64,000 bases of DNA from Bradyrhizobium sp. AUGA SZCCT0158 (GCF_018130065.1 NZ_JAFCME010000010.1:62001-126000); one strand, 5' to 3'. Shown: positions 17,169 to 26,210, numbered from the stretch's first letter. Program-made: numbers and translations. The notes: generated from the sequence alone by a model not told the origin.

Positions 17169-17990
17169 TCAATGCGACATCAATGTCGGTTTGGTCATCG
17201 AGGCAAGCATACCACGCGTCGTCCCACCAAGAATAAACTCCCGCAGCCGGGAATGCCCGTACCCGCCCATGACAATGAGGTCGGCACCTGTATCGGCTGC
17301 ATATGACAGGATTGCATTGTAAACATTGATCTTGCGGACGGGGATGCGCTCAATCGTGGCGTTTACTCCGTGACGGGCCAGATGGGTCGCGATATCCACA
17401 CCCGGAAGGTCTGCGCTCTTGGCGCTCTGAGCGTCCGCAACAACAATACTCGCCTTGCCGGAGCGGATAAGAAACGGCATGGCATCGGCGACCGCTCGGG
17501 CGGCTGCCCGGCTGCCATCCCAGCACACCATGACATGATCGAGTTTGAGGCGCTCCTTCTGAATAAAAGGTACGATGAGCACCGGTCTTCCGGATTCGAA
17601 CAGCGCGGCCTCAAGGACGATATTCGTGGTTCGATGATCCCGGTCCCCTTCAAATTGGCCAATGACGGAAAGATCGAACCGTCTTGCGATTTGCGCAAAC
17701 TGGGTTGGTCCGTCGCCGACGTCAGTTTCAATTCTGCGTGTTTCGGCTGAAACGCCAGCGCGACGCGTCGCCTCGTCAAACACGGTGGCCACGGACTCTG
17801 CGCGTTGTCGAGCTTCAGCCTGCTGGGCTCGAATAAAGTTGGCTGACAGGTCAAAGCCACCGACCACTGCCGGATAGAAGGCCGTCCCCATGATGTGCGC
17901 GCCGAATGTTTCCGCAACCGACAGCGCGTAATTGGAAACGCCATCTTGCGATTTACCGTAAGACAGGTTGACAAGAATATCTTTGATCAT
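17169..17990 (-). CDS. Universal stress protein, two UspA domains
   Basis: About 273 residues from the ATG at 17990 (MIKDILVNLSYG). Two tandem UspA domains are present. The second keeps the ATP-binding glycine pattern in MGGYGHSRLREFILGGTTRG (about 243-262); the first is degenerate. Such tandem Usp proteins bind ATP/AMP and act in stress survival or hypoxia in the cytoplasm. It has no operon partner. Confidence 0.88.
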   Translation of the reverse strand: MIKDILVNLSYGKSQDGVSNYALSVAETFGAHIMGTAFYPAVVGGFDLSANFIRAQQAEARQRAESVATVFDEATRRAGVSAETRRIETDVGDGPTQFAQIARRFDLSVIGQFEGDRDHRTTNIVLEAALFESGRPVLIVPFIQKERLKLDHVMVCWDGSRAAARAVADAMPFLIRSGKASIVVADAQSAKSADLPGVDIATHLARHGVNATIERIPVRKINVYNAILSYAADTGADLIVMGGYGHSRLREFILGGTTRGMLASMTKPTLMSH

Positions 17991-18088
17991 GGCTCTGCCT
18001 CCAGTTAGGTGATCGCGCATCTACCAGTTCATTTATCCCGGGCCGGCTACTCCCGTTAGTTCGCGTCAAGAAAACGCATCGAACAATA

Positions 18089-18907
18089 TCACGAACCCGC
18101 GAAATCCTGCGGCGTAAAGCTGAGGTCGAGCACCTTCCATTCGCCGAAGCGGTCGGCCGGCAGCATCGCGTAGGGCTGGCAGGCTTCCAGCGCGCTGATG
18201 GCGCTGCGCATCAAGAGCGGGCCCTTGGCGGAAGCGCTGGCCTCGATCAGCTGCGGCTCCGCCGCGAGCTTGCCGTCCTGGCTCATGAACACGCGCAGTT
18301 TGACCTTGACGTCGTCGGAGCCTTTCAACGCGGGCGGAAGTTTCGAGCAGGTCCGCAAGTGCCGCCGGAACGCCGCGACGACGCTTGAATTGATGTCGGC
18401 GGACGTGGTCGCGGGCGCGTCGAAATTGTCTTTGCCCTTGTCGCCGGATGCCGGCGCGCTGGGCGGCATGGCCGGCGGCAGACCGAGCATGACGTTGTAT
18501 TTGACCGACAGATCGGGCTCGGGCGGCTTGTAGGCCGGCGCCTGCGTCACTCCCTGTGGTGGCGCGGCTGGCTGCGGCACCGGGCTAGGCGCGGCCAACG
18601 CCTGCTTCTGCGGCGGCGGCGGAGGCGGTTGTTGAACCGCAGGTGGTTGAACCGCAGGCGCCGCCGCGGCCGCGGGCTTGTCGAGCGCGGTGAAATCAGG
18701 TTGCGGCGGCGGCGTCGCAGCCGGTTCGGACGCCTTCTCGATCTCGGCAGGAATGTCTTGCGGCGCGACGATATCGACCGCGATCGATTCAGGCGTGGCG
18801 GCGCCGAACGGATGCACGTCGGAGAACACAAGCAGCAACGCCAGCAGCGACAGATGGGCAATCACTGAAGCCGTCATGTCCGAAGGTATGATCTGGCGCA
18901 GGTTCAT
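18089..18907 (-). CDS. TolA/TonB-like envelope protein
   Basis: About 272 residues from the ATG at 18907. One N-terminal transmembrane segment (about 12-30) is followed by a Pro/Ala/Gln-rich periplasm-spanning stretch (about 40-130) and a C-terminal domain with RRHLRTCSKLPP and VKLRVFMSQDGKL, as in the TonB/TolA C-terminal fold. The two cysteines in that domain may pair. There is no ExbB/ExbD, TolQ/TolR or receptor gene in the neighbourhood, so its partner complex is unknown. Confidence 0.75.
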   Translation of the reverse strand: MNLRQIIPSDMTASVIAHLSLLALLLVFSDVHPFGAATPESIAVDIVAPQDIPAEIEKASEPAATPPPQPDFTALDKPAAAAAPAVQPPAVQQPPPPPPQKQALAAPSPVPQPAAPPQGVTQAPAYKPPEPDLSVKYNVMLGLPPAMPPSAPASGDKGKDNFDAPATTSADINSSVVAAFRRHLRTCSKLPPALKGSDDVKVKLRVFMSQDGKLAAEPQLIEASASAKGPLLMRSAISALEACQPYAMLPADRFGEWKVLDLSFTPQDFAGS

Positions 18908-18971
18908 CGTACCAAGACAATCCAAGGGCCTTGCGATGGGCTTTGAGCATACCGCCCGGCGCGACCGCGGC

Positions 18972-19790
18972 TCAATCCCATTTCGGTGCGAAGCCGAAAT
19001 CGGTGAGCCGGCCGCTGGCGCTGCCCATGTCGGAAATCTCGCGCATGTCGGCGTCCGACAGTTCGAAATCGAAGATCTCGATATTTTCCGACAGCCGCTC
19101 CAGCTTCGAGGTGCGCGGGATCGCCGCCACGTTCTGCTGCACCAGCCAGCGCAGGCACACTTGCGCTGATGTCTTGCGATAGCGCTCGCCGATCCGCAGC
19201 AAGGCCTGGTCGTTCTTGACGCGACCCTTGGCGACCGGGCTATAGGCCACCAGCGCCATGCCGTGGCGCGCGCAGGCTTCCATTACCTTGGCCTGGTCCA
19301 GATAGGGATGGTACTCGACCTGGTCGCAGACCAAGGGCTCCGGGCACGCCGCCACCGCCTCCTCGATCAGGGCCACGGTGAAATTGGACACGCCGATATG
19401 CCGGGCAAGCCCGAGCTGCCTGACCCGCGCCAGCGCGCCCAGCGTCTCCGACAGCGGCACCTGCGGGTTGGGCCAGTGCAGCAGCAACAAATCGACCTCG
19501 GTCAGGCGCAATCTGGCGAGACTTTCCTTTGCCGATCGCTCGAGGTCGTTGGGCGCGAAATGCGTGGTCCAGATTTTGGTGGTGACGAACACCTCGCCGC
19601 GCTTGACGCCGGAGCCGCGCAGCCCCTCGCCTACTTCGCGTTCGTTCTCATAGGCCTGCGCGGTGTCGATGTGGCGATAGCCGAGCCGCAGCGCCTGTTC
19701 GACCAGCCGCGCGCAGGTTCGTCCGCGCAATTCCCAGGTGCCGAGCCCGATCGCCGGGATTTTTGCGCCGTTGGCTTCGATGAAGTTCAT
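18972..19790 (-). CDS. Aldo/keto reductase
   Basis: 272 residues from the ATG at 19790 (MNFIEANGAKIPAIGLGTW); a long in-frame extension upstream is not protein-like. The (beta/alpha)8 family signatures are present: GYRHIDTAQAYENE with the catalytic Tyr and Asp, the catalytic Lys in FVTTKIW, LLLLHWP, and IGVSNF. It reduces aldehydes or ketones with NADPH. It resembles 2,5-diketo-D-gluconate reductase-like members; the substrate is unknown. Confidence 0.9.
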   Translation of the reverse strand: MNFIEANGAKIPAIGLGTWELRGRTCARLVEQALRLGYRHIDTAQAYENEREVGEGLRGSGVKRGEVFVTTKIWTTHFAPNDLERSAKESLARLRLTEVDLLLLHWPNPQVPLSETLGALARVRQLGLARHIGVSNFTVALIEEAVAACPEPLVCDQVEYHPYLDQAKVMEACARHGMALVAYSPVAKGRVKNDQALLRIGERYRKTSAQVCLRWLVQQNVAAIPRTSKLERLSENIEIFDFELSDADMREISDMGSASGRLTDFGFAPKWD

Positions 19791-20153
19791 ACGCCCATTA
19801 TGGTCCGCCGGCAGCTGAGTGCCAACACATAACGTTTTCGTGCGAAATGGATTGCGGTTCGCACAGCAATCAAGTTTACGCAGATTGCGTAGACTTATCG
19901 GCGGTAGAAAACGCGTTAGAAGAGACCGGGCCGTGTACCCATGAACCCGGCTGCGTGATGCGACGACGGCCACGTCCACTCGCCTCCAGGATGCGAGCCA
20001 CGCCGGCACATCCCTTGATTTGGCGCGATCTCCGTGGTAGCTACGCTTCATGATCAACGTCGTGCGCACCGCGAACCGTAAAAACGTAACCCGCTCTCGC
20101 TGGGCCGTGGAAGGAGTCGTGCGCTAGAAATTCGACGACGCGATCTTTTCACC
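19791..20153. other. Gene-free region, possible leader or small RNA
   Basis: About 360 bases without a supportable gene. The terminator at 20154-20184 points plus-strand, so some transcript reaches it: either a small RNA from this stretch or the leader of the DUF1127 gene. No promoter is clear. Confidence 0.4.
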
Positions 20154-20184
20154 AGGCCCCGCCGGCATCGGACGGGGCCTTTTG
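20154..20184 (+). terminator. Terminator or attenuator upstream of the DUF1127 gene
   Basis: Stem AGGCCCCG / CGGGGCCT (20154-20161, 20173-20180) followed by TTTG. It stands 42 bases before the DUF1127 start with no gene on this strand upstream, so it ends either a small RNA or the mRNA leader. Confidence 0.65.
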
Positions 20185-20191
20185 TTTGGCC

Positions 20192-20222
20192 ATGCTCCCT
20201 GCCAGCGCAACAGCAGGAGCAT
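20192..20222 (+). promoter_or_regulatory. Hairpin covering the DUF1127 ribosome site
   Basis: ATGCTCC (20192-20198) pairs perfectly with GGAGCAT (20216-20222), which contains the Shine-Dalgarno AGGAG of the start at 20226. Folded, it would hide the ribosome site. Together with the terminator just upstream it looks like a regulated leader. Confidence 0.55.
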
Positions 20223-20225
20223 CCG

Positions 20226-20528
20226 ATGCCACCCCAACAGACGAACATCACATCCGGGACCGAGCGCGATGCCGCAGGGCTCGGCCTCGACCTGCCCATC
20301 GCATTACCAATGGCAACGTCGACGCGGAACGTCCTCGGCTTGCTCAAGCGATATTGGCGTGCGTTTCAGGAGCGGCGCCAACGCCAGAGCTTGCGAGCCG
20401 GCTTGGCTTACCTGAGCGACAGAGAGCTGATGGACCTCGGCCTGACGCGCGATGAGATCGACTACATCACACCTCAACGCGATAGGATTAGAGATAGCGC
20501 GATGTACCTGTTGAGCCGTGGTGGCTAG
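20226..20528 (+). CDS. DUF1127 domain protein
   Basis: 100 residues: an unstructured N-terminal extension, then the DUF1127 core (about 33-85) with YLSDRELMDLGLTRDEIDYI. DUF1127 proteins are small Arg-rich proteins; in Rhodobacter one (CcaF1) binds RNA and is co-transcribed with small RNAs, and others affect phosphate or carbon metabolism. The gene overlaps the convergent XRE gene at a shared CTAG that supplies both stop codons. Confidence 0.88.
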   Translation: MPPQQTNITSGTERDAAGLGLDLPIALPMATSTRNVLGLLKRYWRAFQERRQRQSLRAGLAYLSDRELMDLGLTRDEIDYITPQRDRIRDSAMYLLSRGG

Positions 20529-20851
20529 ATGGTGGCCGATTCCGTGGCGAGCGCGGCGAAAACCGTTTCCGGCGAATGGGCGATGACGGCGAGCAGCGCC
20601 CGCGCCGGTCCGCGCGGCGCGCGTTTGCCCTGCTCCCAGTTCCGGATGGTCTCGACCGGCACCCCGAGCCGTGCGGCGAATTCCGTTTGGGTCAGGCGCG
20701 AACGGCGGCGCAGGTCGCGAACCGCCGGCAGCGGCGTTGGATCCGCCGCTGGTGCGGCAGTTTGCTCCGGATGCGCCGGCGCGAGCGGAAACTCCTGCCC
20801 GTCCCGCAGTTCCACGATCCGTCCGTCTGCCTTGAGCCGCAAGCGCTGCAT
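20525..20851 (-). CDS. XRE-family helix-turn-helix regulator
   Basis: 108 residues. A Pro/Ala-rich N-terminus precedes a Cro/C1-type DNA-binding domain (about 46-100) of the HigA/NadS kind: LTQTEFAARLGVPVETIRNW then EQGKRAPRGPARALL. HigA-like antitoxins share this form, but no toxin gene adjoins, so it is more likely a stand-alone regulator. Confidence 0.8.
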   Translation of the reverse strand: MQRLRLKADGRIVELRDGQEFPLAPAHPEQTAAPAADPTPLPAVRDLRRRSRLTQTEFAARLGVPVETIRNWEQGKRAPRGPARALLAVIAHSPETVFAALATESATI

Positions 20852-20926
20852 GTTCGATTCCCAATATGGGAATCATCGGCGAAGCCCGTTAAGGACCGAT
20901 TAACGATACTTTCCCGTGCCGAGCGC

Positions 20927-22360
20927 TCACTTCAGCCCGAACCACAGCGTGGCGATGCCGAGGAACGAGAAGAAGCCGACCACGTCGGTGATGGTGGTGA
21001 CGAAGGTGCCGGAAGCCACCGCCGGGTCGGCCCGCACCCGCTCCAGCACCATCGGGATCAGGATGCCGCCCAGCGCGCCGGCGATCAGGTTGACGACGAT
21101 CGCAAGCCCGATCACGACGCCGAGGCCGGGGATCTTGAACCACGCCACCGCGGCGACGCCGGTGATCACGGCAAAGGCGAGGCCATTGACGAGACCGACC
21201 ATCGCCTCGCGCAGGACCACGCGGAGCGCGTTGTTGGAATGAAGTTCGCGGGTCGCCAGCGCCCGCACCGCCACCGTCATGGTCTGGGTCGCGGCGTTGC
21301 CGCCCTGGCTCGCCACGATCGGCGCCAGCACGGCCAGCGCCACCATCTTTTCCAGCTGGCCTTCGAACAGGCCGAGCACCGAGGATGCCAGGAACGCGGT
21401 CGCCAGATTGACCAAGAGCCAGTTGAATCGGGCGCGCGCGATAGTCCAGACGCTGTCGGACAATTCTTCGTCGCTGGTGACGCCGCCGAGCGCTTTGAGG
21501 TCTTCGTCGGCCTCTTCCTCGATCACGTCGACGACGTCGTCGATGGTGATGACGCCGACCAGCCGGTTGGTGGTGTCGACCACGGGGGCTGCGACCAGAT
21601 TGTATTTGCCGAACATCCGCGCGACCTCTTCCTGGTCGTCGAGCACGGAGACGCGGCGGCGGTCTTCCTCGATCAGGTCGGCGAGCGGCACCGGCCGCCT
21701 TGCGCGCAGCAACGTGTCGAGCGAGACCGCGCCCTGCCAGTGCTGGTTGGCGTCGACCGCGTAGATTTCATAGAACCGGTCCGGCAGGTCCGGGGTGTCG
21801 CGCATGTAGTCGATCGCCTGCCCGACGTTCCAGTCCGGCGGCACCGCGATGAATTCGGACTGCATCCGCCGGCCGGCGGAGTTTTCCGGATACAGCAGGC
21901 TGCGCTCCAGCGCGTCGCGCTCGGACGGCGGCAGCTTTTCGAGGATTTCTTCCTGGTCCTCCTCGTCGAGGCCTTCGAGCAGTTCGACGGCGTCATCCGA
22001 TTCCAGTTCGCGAACGCCTTCGGCGACCGTCTCCGGTTCGAGCTCTTCGAGGATTTCCTCGCGAACGGTTTCGTCGACCTCGTTGAGTGCGGAAAAGTCG
22101 AAATCGGTCCCCGTCAATTCGACCAGGGCCACGCGATCGTCGGGTTCGAGCGCGCCGATCACATCGCCGAGATCGGCCTCGTGCAGTTCGGCCACGAACT
22201 CGGAAAGCGACGGGCGATCGGCGGCCTTGATGGCGCGGGTGATTTCCTCGACGAATTCGTGTCGGATGTGGCCCTCTTCATCCCGCATCAGGGCGGGATC
22301 GAGCGCGGACCCGTCAACAGGCCGCGCGGCGGCGGTGGCAACGTCGATATCCTCGGCCAT
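20927..22360 (-). CDS. mgtE: Magnesium transporter MgtE
   Basis: 477 residues from the ATG at 22360. An acidic helical N domain (about 20-155) contains the repeated EEILEELEPE / EEILEKLPPSER pattern. A CBS pair follows (about 160-290), then five transmembrane segments (about 310-477) with the pore sequence PIVASQGGNAATQT. MgtE is an inner-membrane Mg2+ channel gated by Mg2+ bound to the N and CBS domains. It has no operon partner. Confidence 0.93.
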   Translation of the reverse strand: MAEDIDVATAAARPVDGSALDPALMRDEEGHIRHEFVEEITRAIKAADRPSLSEFVAELHEADLGDVIGALEPDDRVALVELTGTDFDFSALNEVDETVREEILEELEPETVAEGVRELESDDAVELLEGLDEEDQEEILEKLPPSERDALERSLLYPENSAGRRMQSEFIAVPPDWNVGQAIDYMRDTPDLPDRFYEIYAVDANQHWQGAVSLDTLLRARRPVPLADLIEEDRRRVSVLDDQEEVARMFGKYNLVAAPVVDTTNRLVGVITIDDVVDVIEEEADEDLKALGGVTSDEELSDSVWTIARARFNWLLVNLATAFLASSVLGLFEGQLEKMVALAVLAPIVASQGGNAATQTMTVAVRALATRELHSNNALRVVLREAMVGLVNGLAFAVITGVAAVAWFKIPGLGVVIGLAIVVNLIAGALGGILIPMVLERVRADPAVASGTFVTTITDVVGFFSFLGIATLWFGLK

Positions 22361-22462
22361 GCCTTGCCTCACCGGGTTTGACAGAACTTGCGTTTGAGTT
22401 ATCGCTGCACGCATTACCCAATCGGCAACGCCAAGCGCAATGCCAAAGATGCACAACGGCTG

Positions 22463-23266
22463 ATGACCCCAGGATTCACCAGGACGCTCTGCACAGCCAT
22501 CGCGGCCGCGACGGTGTGGACGGCTGCAGCCAAGGCCGCCGAATGCCCGCACAAGGACGCGCTCGGCACCTCACGGGTTCTGCGCGTCGATGCCGCTACC
22601 TCACCGCGCGTCGGCCTGAAGAGCTTTCCGCAGACCCTGCCGCTTGGAGATCGTGAGGTGGTCCTGACCTTCGATGACGGGCCGTGGCCGGGCACGACGC
22701 CGAGGGTGCTGGCCGCGCTCGCACGCGAATGCGTGCTCGCCACCTTCTTCCTGATCGGCAGGTCTGCTTCGGCGCACCCCGAACTGGTGCGCAGGATGGC
22801 CGCCCTTGGCCACACGGTCGGGCACCACACCTGGTCGCATCCCAACATCAAATACCTCAAGCCGGATGCGGCCACGGCTGAGATCGACAAGGGCTTTGCG
22901 GCGGTCGAAAAGGCGCTGCACGGGACCAGCACAACGACCCCGACTACGCCGTTCTTTCGCTATCCCTATTTCGAGATGACGCCGGCGACGCTGGACCTGT
23001 TGCAGAACCGCGGCATATCCGTGTTCGGCGCCGACCTCTGGGCCAGCGACTGGGAGCCGATGAAACCGGCCCAGCAGCTGAAGCTGCTCACCGAGCGGCT
23101 GCAGGCCGCCCGCAAGGGAATCATCCTGCTGCACGATCCCAAGGCGCAAACCGCGGCGATGCTGCCGGCTTTCCTGCGCTATCTGCGGCTAAACCACTAC
23201 CGCGTGGTCCATCTGGTCCCAGCCGCCGCGGCGGCCAACGCCAGAGCTGTCCAAAACCCGAAATAA
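22463..23266 (+). CDS. Exported polysaccharide deacetylase (NodB homology), first of a pair
   Basis: About 267 residues from the ATG at 22463, chosen for its signal peptide (MTPGFTRTLCTAIAAA...). The NodB domain shows motif 1 TFDDGPWP, motif 2 HHTWSHP with the metal-binding histidines, and late motifs in FFRYPYF and GIILLHD. It removes acetyl groups from an N-acetylated polysaccharide in the periplasm or wall; the substrate is unknown. A close paralogue follows 130 bases downstream, and both share CPxxxDALGTSRxLxVD after the signal peptide. Confidence 0.88.
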   Translation: MTPGFTRTLCTAIAAATVWTAAAKAAECPHKDALGTSRVLRVDAATSPRVGLKSFPQTLPLGDREVVLTFDDGPWPGTTPRVLAALARECVLATFFLIGRSASAHPELVRRMAALGHTVGHHTWSHPNIKYLKPDAATAEIDKGFAAVEKALHGTSTTTPTTPFFRYPYFEMTPATLDLLQNRGISVFGADLWASDWEPMKPAQQLKLLTERLQAARKGIILLHDPKAQTAAMLPAFLRYLRLNHYRVVHLVPAAAAANARAVQNPK

Positions 23267-23396
23267 GTGTGGTATTTCGGCTATTAAGGCGGCATTCATG
23301 GCCCGCCGTTAAGGATTGCAAACAAGGCATTTTTCGAGTGAACCGAATACCGGTCCGCAGGGACCAACATTCGATTGGGAATGAAGCCGGGGTTTT

Positions 23397-24707
23397 ATGA
23401 TCGCTAACGCAGGTATGGGGCTCCGTCAGCGGGCATCGATTACTTTTTCAGCCGCCGTTTCAGCCACAATTTCAGCCGCAGTTTTCTTGGGAATGCTGAC
23501 CGGCACCACGGCGCAGGCCGCGCCGGCCGCCAATTGCCCCGGCCATCCCGATGCGCTGGGCACGTCGCGCACGCTGGTGGTCGATCCGCGGCAATATCCG
23601 CTGATCGGCACCATGCAATATGCCAAGACACTGCCGCTGGAAGATCGCGAGGTGGTGCTGACCTTCGACGATGGTCCGCTGCCGAAATACAGCAACCAGA
23701 TCCTCGATATTCTCGCCGCCCATTGCGCCAAAGCGACCTTCTTTTTGGTCGGACGGCAGGCCAACGCCAATCCCGAAGGCGTGCGCAAGATGCGCGATGC
23801 CGGCCACACCATTGCCACCCATACCCAGAACCATCCTGGGAACATGAACCAGCTGCCGCTCGATCGCGCCCAAAAGGAAATCGAGGATGGCATTGCATCG
23901 ATCACGGCCGCGCTCGGCGACGGTACCGCGCCGGCGCCGTTCTATCGCATTCCGGGCCTCGGCCGTTCCGACGTCATCGAGCAATATGCCGAAGCAAAAG
24001 GCCTACAAATCTGGAGCGCCGATTTTCCCGCCGACGACTGGCGCCCGGTCTCGTCGCAGCGAGTCTATGATCTCGCGATGCAGCGGCTCGAAGCCAAGGG
24101 CAAGGGCATCCTGCTGCTGCACGATATCCAGGCGCGCACCGTCGCCGCCCTGCCGCGAATCCTGAGCGATCTGAAAGCCCGCGGTTATCGCCTGGTCCAT
24201 GTCGTGCCGGCGACGCCGGACCGGCCGGCGACGCCGACCGAGCCGTCGCAATGGCAATTGCATCCGATATCGGAGCAGGTGGCGACGTCACGCTGGCCCA
24301 AAATTCCGAATTTCGCCTATACCGCGACCGCGGCCCTGCCCGCGCCCGCGCTGTCTCATTCCGATTGGCGCAATACGGCGCCTGCGGACCGCGCGCAGCG
24401 GCGCGCCTTGCGCGATGCGTTGTGGTCGCAGCAGGTGACCCTGGTGCTTGACCCGCCCGCGCTGCCGGTCCCGGCGTCCAGCGTGTTCAAGCTTCCGGAA
24501 TCGATCCGCGTCACGATGCTCTATTCGCCGCCATCCGCACGCAAGCCCGAGCCGACCGCGCCCGCCGCGCACGAAGTGTCCGCCAAGCAGGCGGCACGCC
24601 CCGCCAAGCACGCAAAGCATGGCGGCAAGGGCGCCGCCAAACATGCGGCGCAGGTCAAGCCGGCCAAGAAGAACGCGGTCCGCATGGCCGGCCTGAAAAA
24701 GCGCTAG
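23397..24707 (+). CDS. Exported polysaccharide deacetylase with basic C-terminal tail, second of a pair
   Basis: 436 residues. A signal peptide (about 1-42) precedes a NodB domain with TFDDGPLP, THTQNHP, FYRIPGLG and GILLLHD. Compared with its upstream paralogue it has about 165 extra C-terminal residues. The last 50 are Lys/Ala/His-rich (HAKHGGKGAAKHAAQVKPAK), like a histone tail, and may bind anionic envelope polymers (inference). Motif 2 has Gln-Asn where the first protein has Trp-Ser. Confidence 0.88.
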   Translation: MIANAGMGLRQRASITFSAAVSATISAAVFLGMLTGTTAQAAPAANCPGHPDALGTSRTLVVDPRQYPLIGTMQYAKTLPLEDREVVLTFDDGPLPKYSNQILDILAAHCAKATFFLVGRQANANPEGVRKMRDAGHTIATHTQNHPGNMNQLPLDRAQKEIEDGIASITAALGDGTAPAPFYRIPGLGRSDVIEQYAEAKGLQIWSADFPADDWRPVSSQRVYDLAMQRLEAKGKGILLLHDIQARTVAALPRILSDLKARGYRLVHVVPATPDRPATPTEPSQWQLHPISEQVATSRWPKIPNFAYTATAALPAPALSHSDWRNTAPADRAQRRALRDALWSQQVTLVLDPPALPVPASSVFKLPESIRVTMLYSPPSARKPEPTAPAAHEVSAKQAARPAKHAKHGGKGAAKHAAQVKPAKKNAVRMAGLKKR

Positions 24708-24803
24708 AACCTCGGCTCTGATGAAATCAGAACCGAAGCTCTAGATTCTTGTTTTGACGCGTTTTCTTCACGCGAACCGGTATCCACTTCGCTCGAAAAC
24801 GCT
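24704..24803. repeat. Palindromic intergenic repeat, family 1, copy 2, with adjoining hairpin
   Basis: A CTAG-to-CTAG hairpin with GGCTCTGAT-GAA-ATCAGAACC at its core (24704-24744) is followed by the family-1 repeat in reverse orientation (24752-24803). It fills the gap between two convergent genes and ends exactly at the aminotransferase stop. Confidence 0.8.
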
Positions 24804-26210
24804 CTACCCCGCCGCCGACTGCGCACGGCCGAGCAAACCGCGTTGCTCGGCAACGGCGTGCGCTTCGTCGAGCGCCGCCGCCACCGCGTCCATCATCTCG
24901 TCGATCTGCTCCGCCGTGATGATCAGCGGCGGGCAGACGAACACCGCATCGGGACCGGCGCGCACGATGACGCCGCGCGCCATCGCCCCTTGCTGGATCA
25001 AGGCGCCGATGCCTTCGGCCGGTGGCAGCGGCCGCCGTGTAGCCTTGTCGGCGACCAGTTGCAGCGCGCCGATCAATCCGACGCCGCGCGCCTCGCCGAC
25101 CAGCGGATGCGAGCCGAGCGCGCGCAGCCGCGATTGCAGGTGCGGTGCGAGCGCTTTCACTTGGCTGACGATGTCGCGCTCCTTGTAAATGCGCAGCGTT
25201 TCCAGCGCGACGGCGGCGGCGACCGGGTGCCCGGCATAGGTGAAGCCATGGGCGAAATTGCCGACCTTGCCGGCATGGGCGGTGATGGTTTCGGCGATGG
25301 TGTCGCTGATGATGGTGGCCGAGATCGGCAAATAGGCCGAGGATAGCGCCTTGGCGACGGTCATGATGTCGGGCTCGATGCCGAACGTATCGCAGCCGAA
25401 CATCTCGCCGGTGCGGCCGAAGCCGCAAATCACCTCGTCGGCGATCATCAGGACGTCGTATTTGCGCAGCACCTGCTGGATGCGCGGGAAATAATCGGCC
25501 GGCGGCACGATGACGCCGCCTGCCCCGTTCACCGGCTCGGCGATGAAGGCGCCGATCGTATCCGGCCCCTCGCGAATGATCATGTCCTCGAGATTGGCGA
25601 CGAGACGATCGACGAACTGGGCCTCGCTCTCGCCCGGGCGGCCGTACAAATAGTGGCTCGGGCAGTCGGTGCGCAGGATGCCGCCGACCGGAAGATCCCA
25701 TTCGACGTGGTTGGCGGCCAGCCCGGTCATGCTGCCGGAAAACACCGTGATGCCGTGATAACCGCGGACGCGGCCGATGATGCGCTTCTTGCGCGGCCGG
25801 CCCAGCGCGTTGTTGTAGAACCAGACGATCTTCGCCGCCTGGTCGTTGGCCTCCGAGCCGGAATTGGCGAACAGCACCTTGCCGAGCCCCTTGGGCACGA
25901 TCTTGAGCAGTTCCTCGGCGGCCTCGATGCTGGGCTCGGTCGAGCGGCTGTTGAAGATGTGGTAGGTCGGCAGCTGCTCCATCTGGCGGCGCGCGGCCTC
26001 GACCAGGCGCGGCTCGCTGAAGCCCAGCGAGGTACTCCACAGCCCGGCCATGCCCTCGAGATAGCGCTTGCCGGTTTCGTCGTAGACATACACGCCCTCG
26101 CCGCGCGCGATGACGAGCGGCCCGTCGGTCTTGTGCTTGTCGAGATTGGTATAGGGATGGATGAGCGAGGCGACGTCGCGTGCCGCCAGGGAGTTGGGTC
26201 TGCCCGTCAT
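24804..26210 (-). CDS. Class III (omega) aminotransferase
   Basis: 468 residues. PLP-dependent fold type I enzyme: SGSEANDQAAK phosphate-binding region, RGYHG, IADEVICGFGRTG with the PLP-binding Asp, and TVAKALSSAYLP with the Schiff-base Lys. It fits the omega-amino acid:pyruvate or putrescine:pyruvate subgroup. No amine catabolic genes adjoin, so the substrate is open. A start six codons from MTGRPNSLAARDV is not needed. Confidence 0.9.
   Translation of the reverse strand: MTGRPNSLAARDVASLIHPYTNLDKHKTDGPLVIARGEGVYVYDETGKRYLEGMAGLWSTSLGFSEPRLVEAARRQMEQLPTYHIFNSRSTEPSIEAAEELLKIVPKGLGKVLFANSGSEANDQAAKIVWFYNNALGRPRKKRIIGRVRGYHGITVFSGSMTGLAANHVEWDLPVGGILRTDCPSHYLYGRPGESEAQFVDRLVANLEDMIIREGPDTIGAFIAEPVNGAGGVIVPPADYFPRIQQVLRKYDVLMIADEVICGFGRTGEMFGCDTFGIEPDIMTVAKALSSAYLPISATIISDTIAETITAHAGKVGNFAHGFTYAGHPVAAAVALETLRIYKERDIVSQVKALAPHLQSRLRALGSHPLVGEARGVGLIGALQLVADKATRRPLPPAEGIGALIQQGAMARGVIVRAGPDAVFVCPPLIITAEQIDEMMDAVAAALDEAHAVAEQRGLLGRAQSAAG

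Noticed and set aside
20525..20851. Toxin-antitoxin pair (HigA-like)
   Set aside because: No toxin gene adjoins; the neighbour is DUF1127, and mgtE follows.
20576..22381. A 601-codon open frame opposite mgtE
   Set aside because: It has no recognisable fold and runs through the XRE gene as well; mgtE is certain.
24000..25000. Possible prophage or IS near the aminotransferase
   Set aside because: Only the short palindromic repeat is present; no transposase or integrase fragment.
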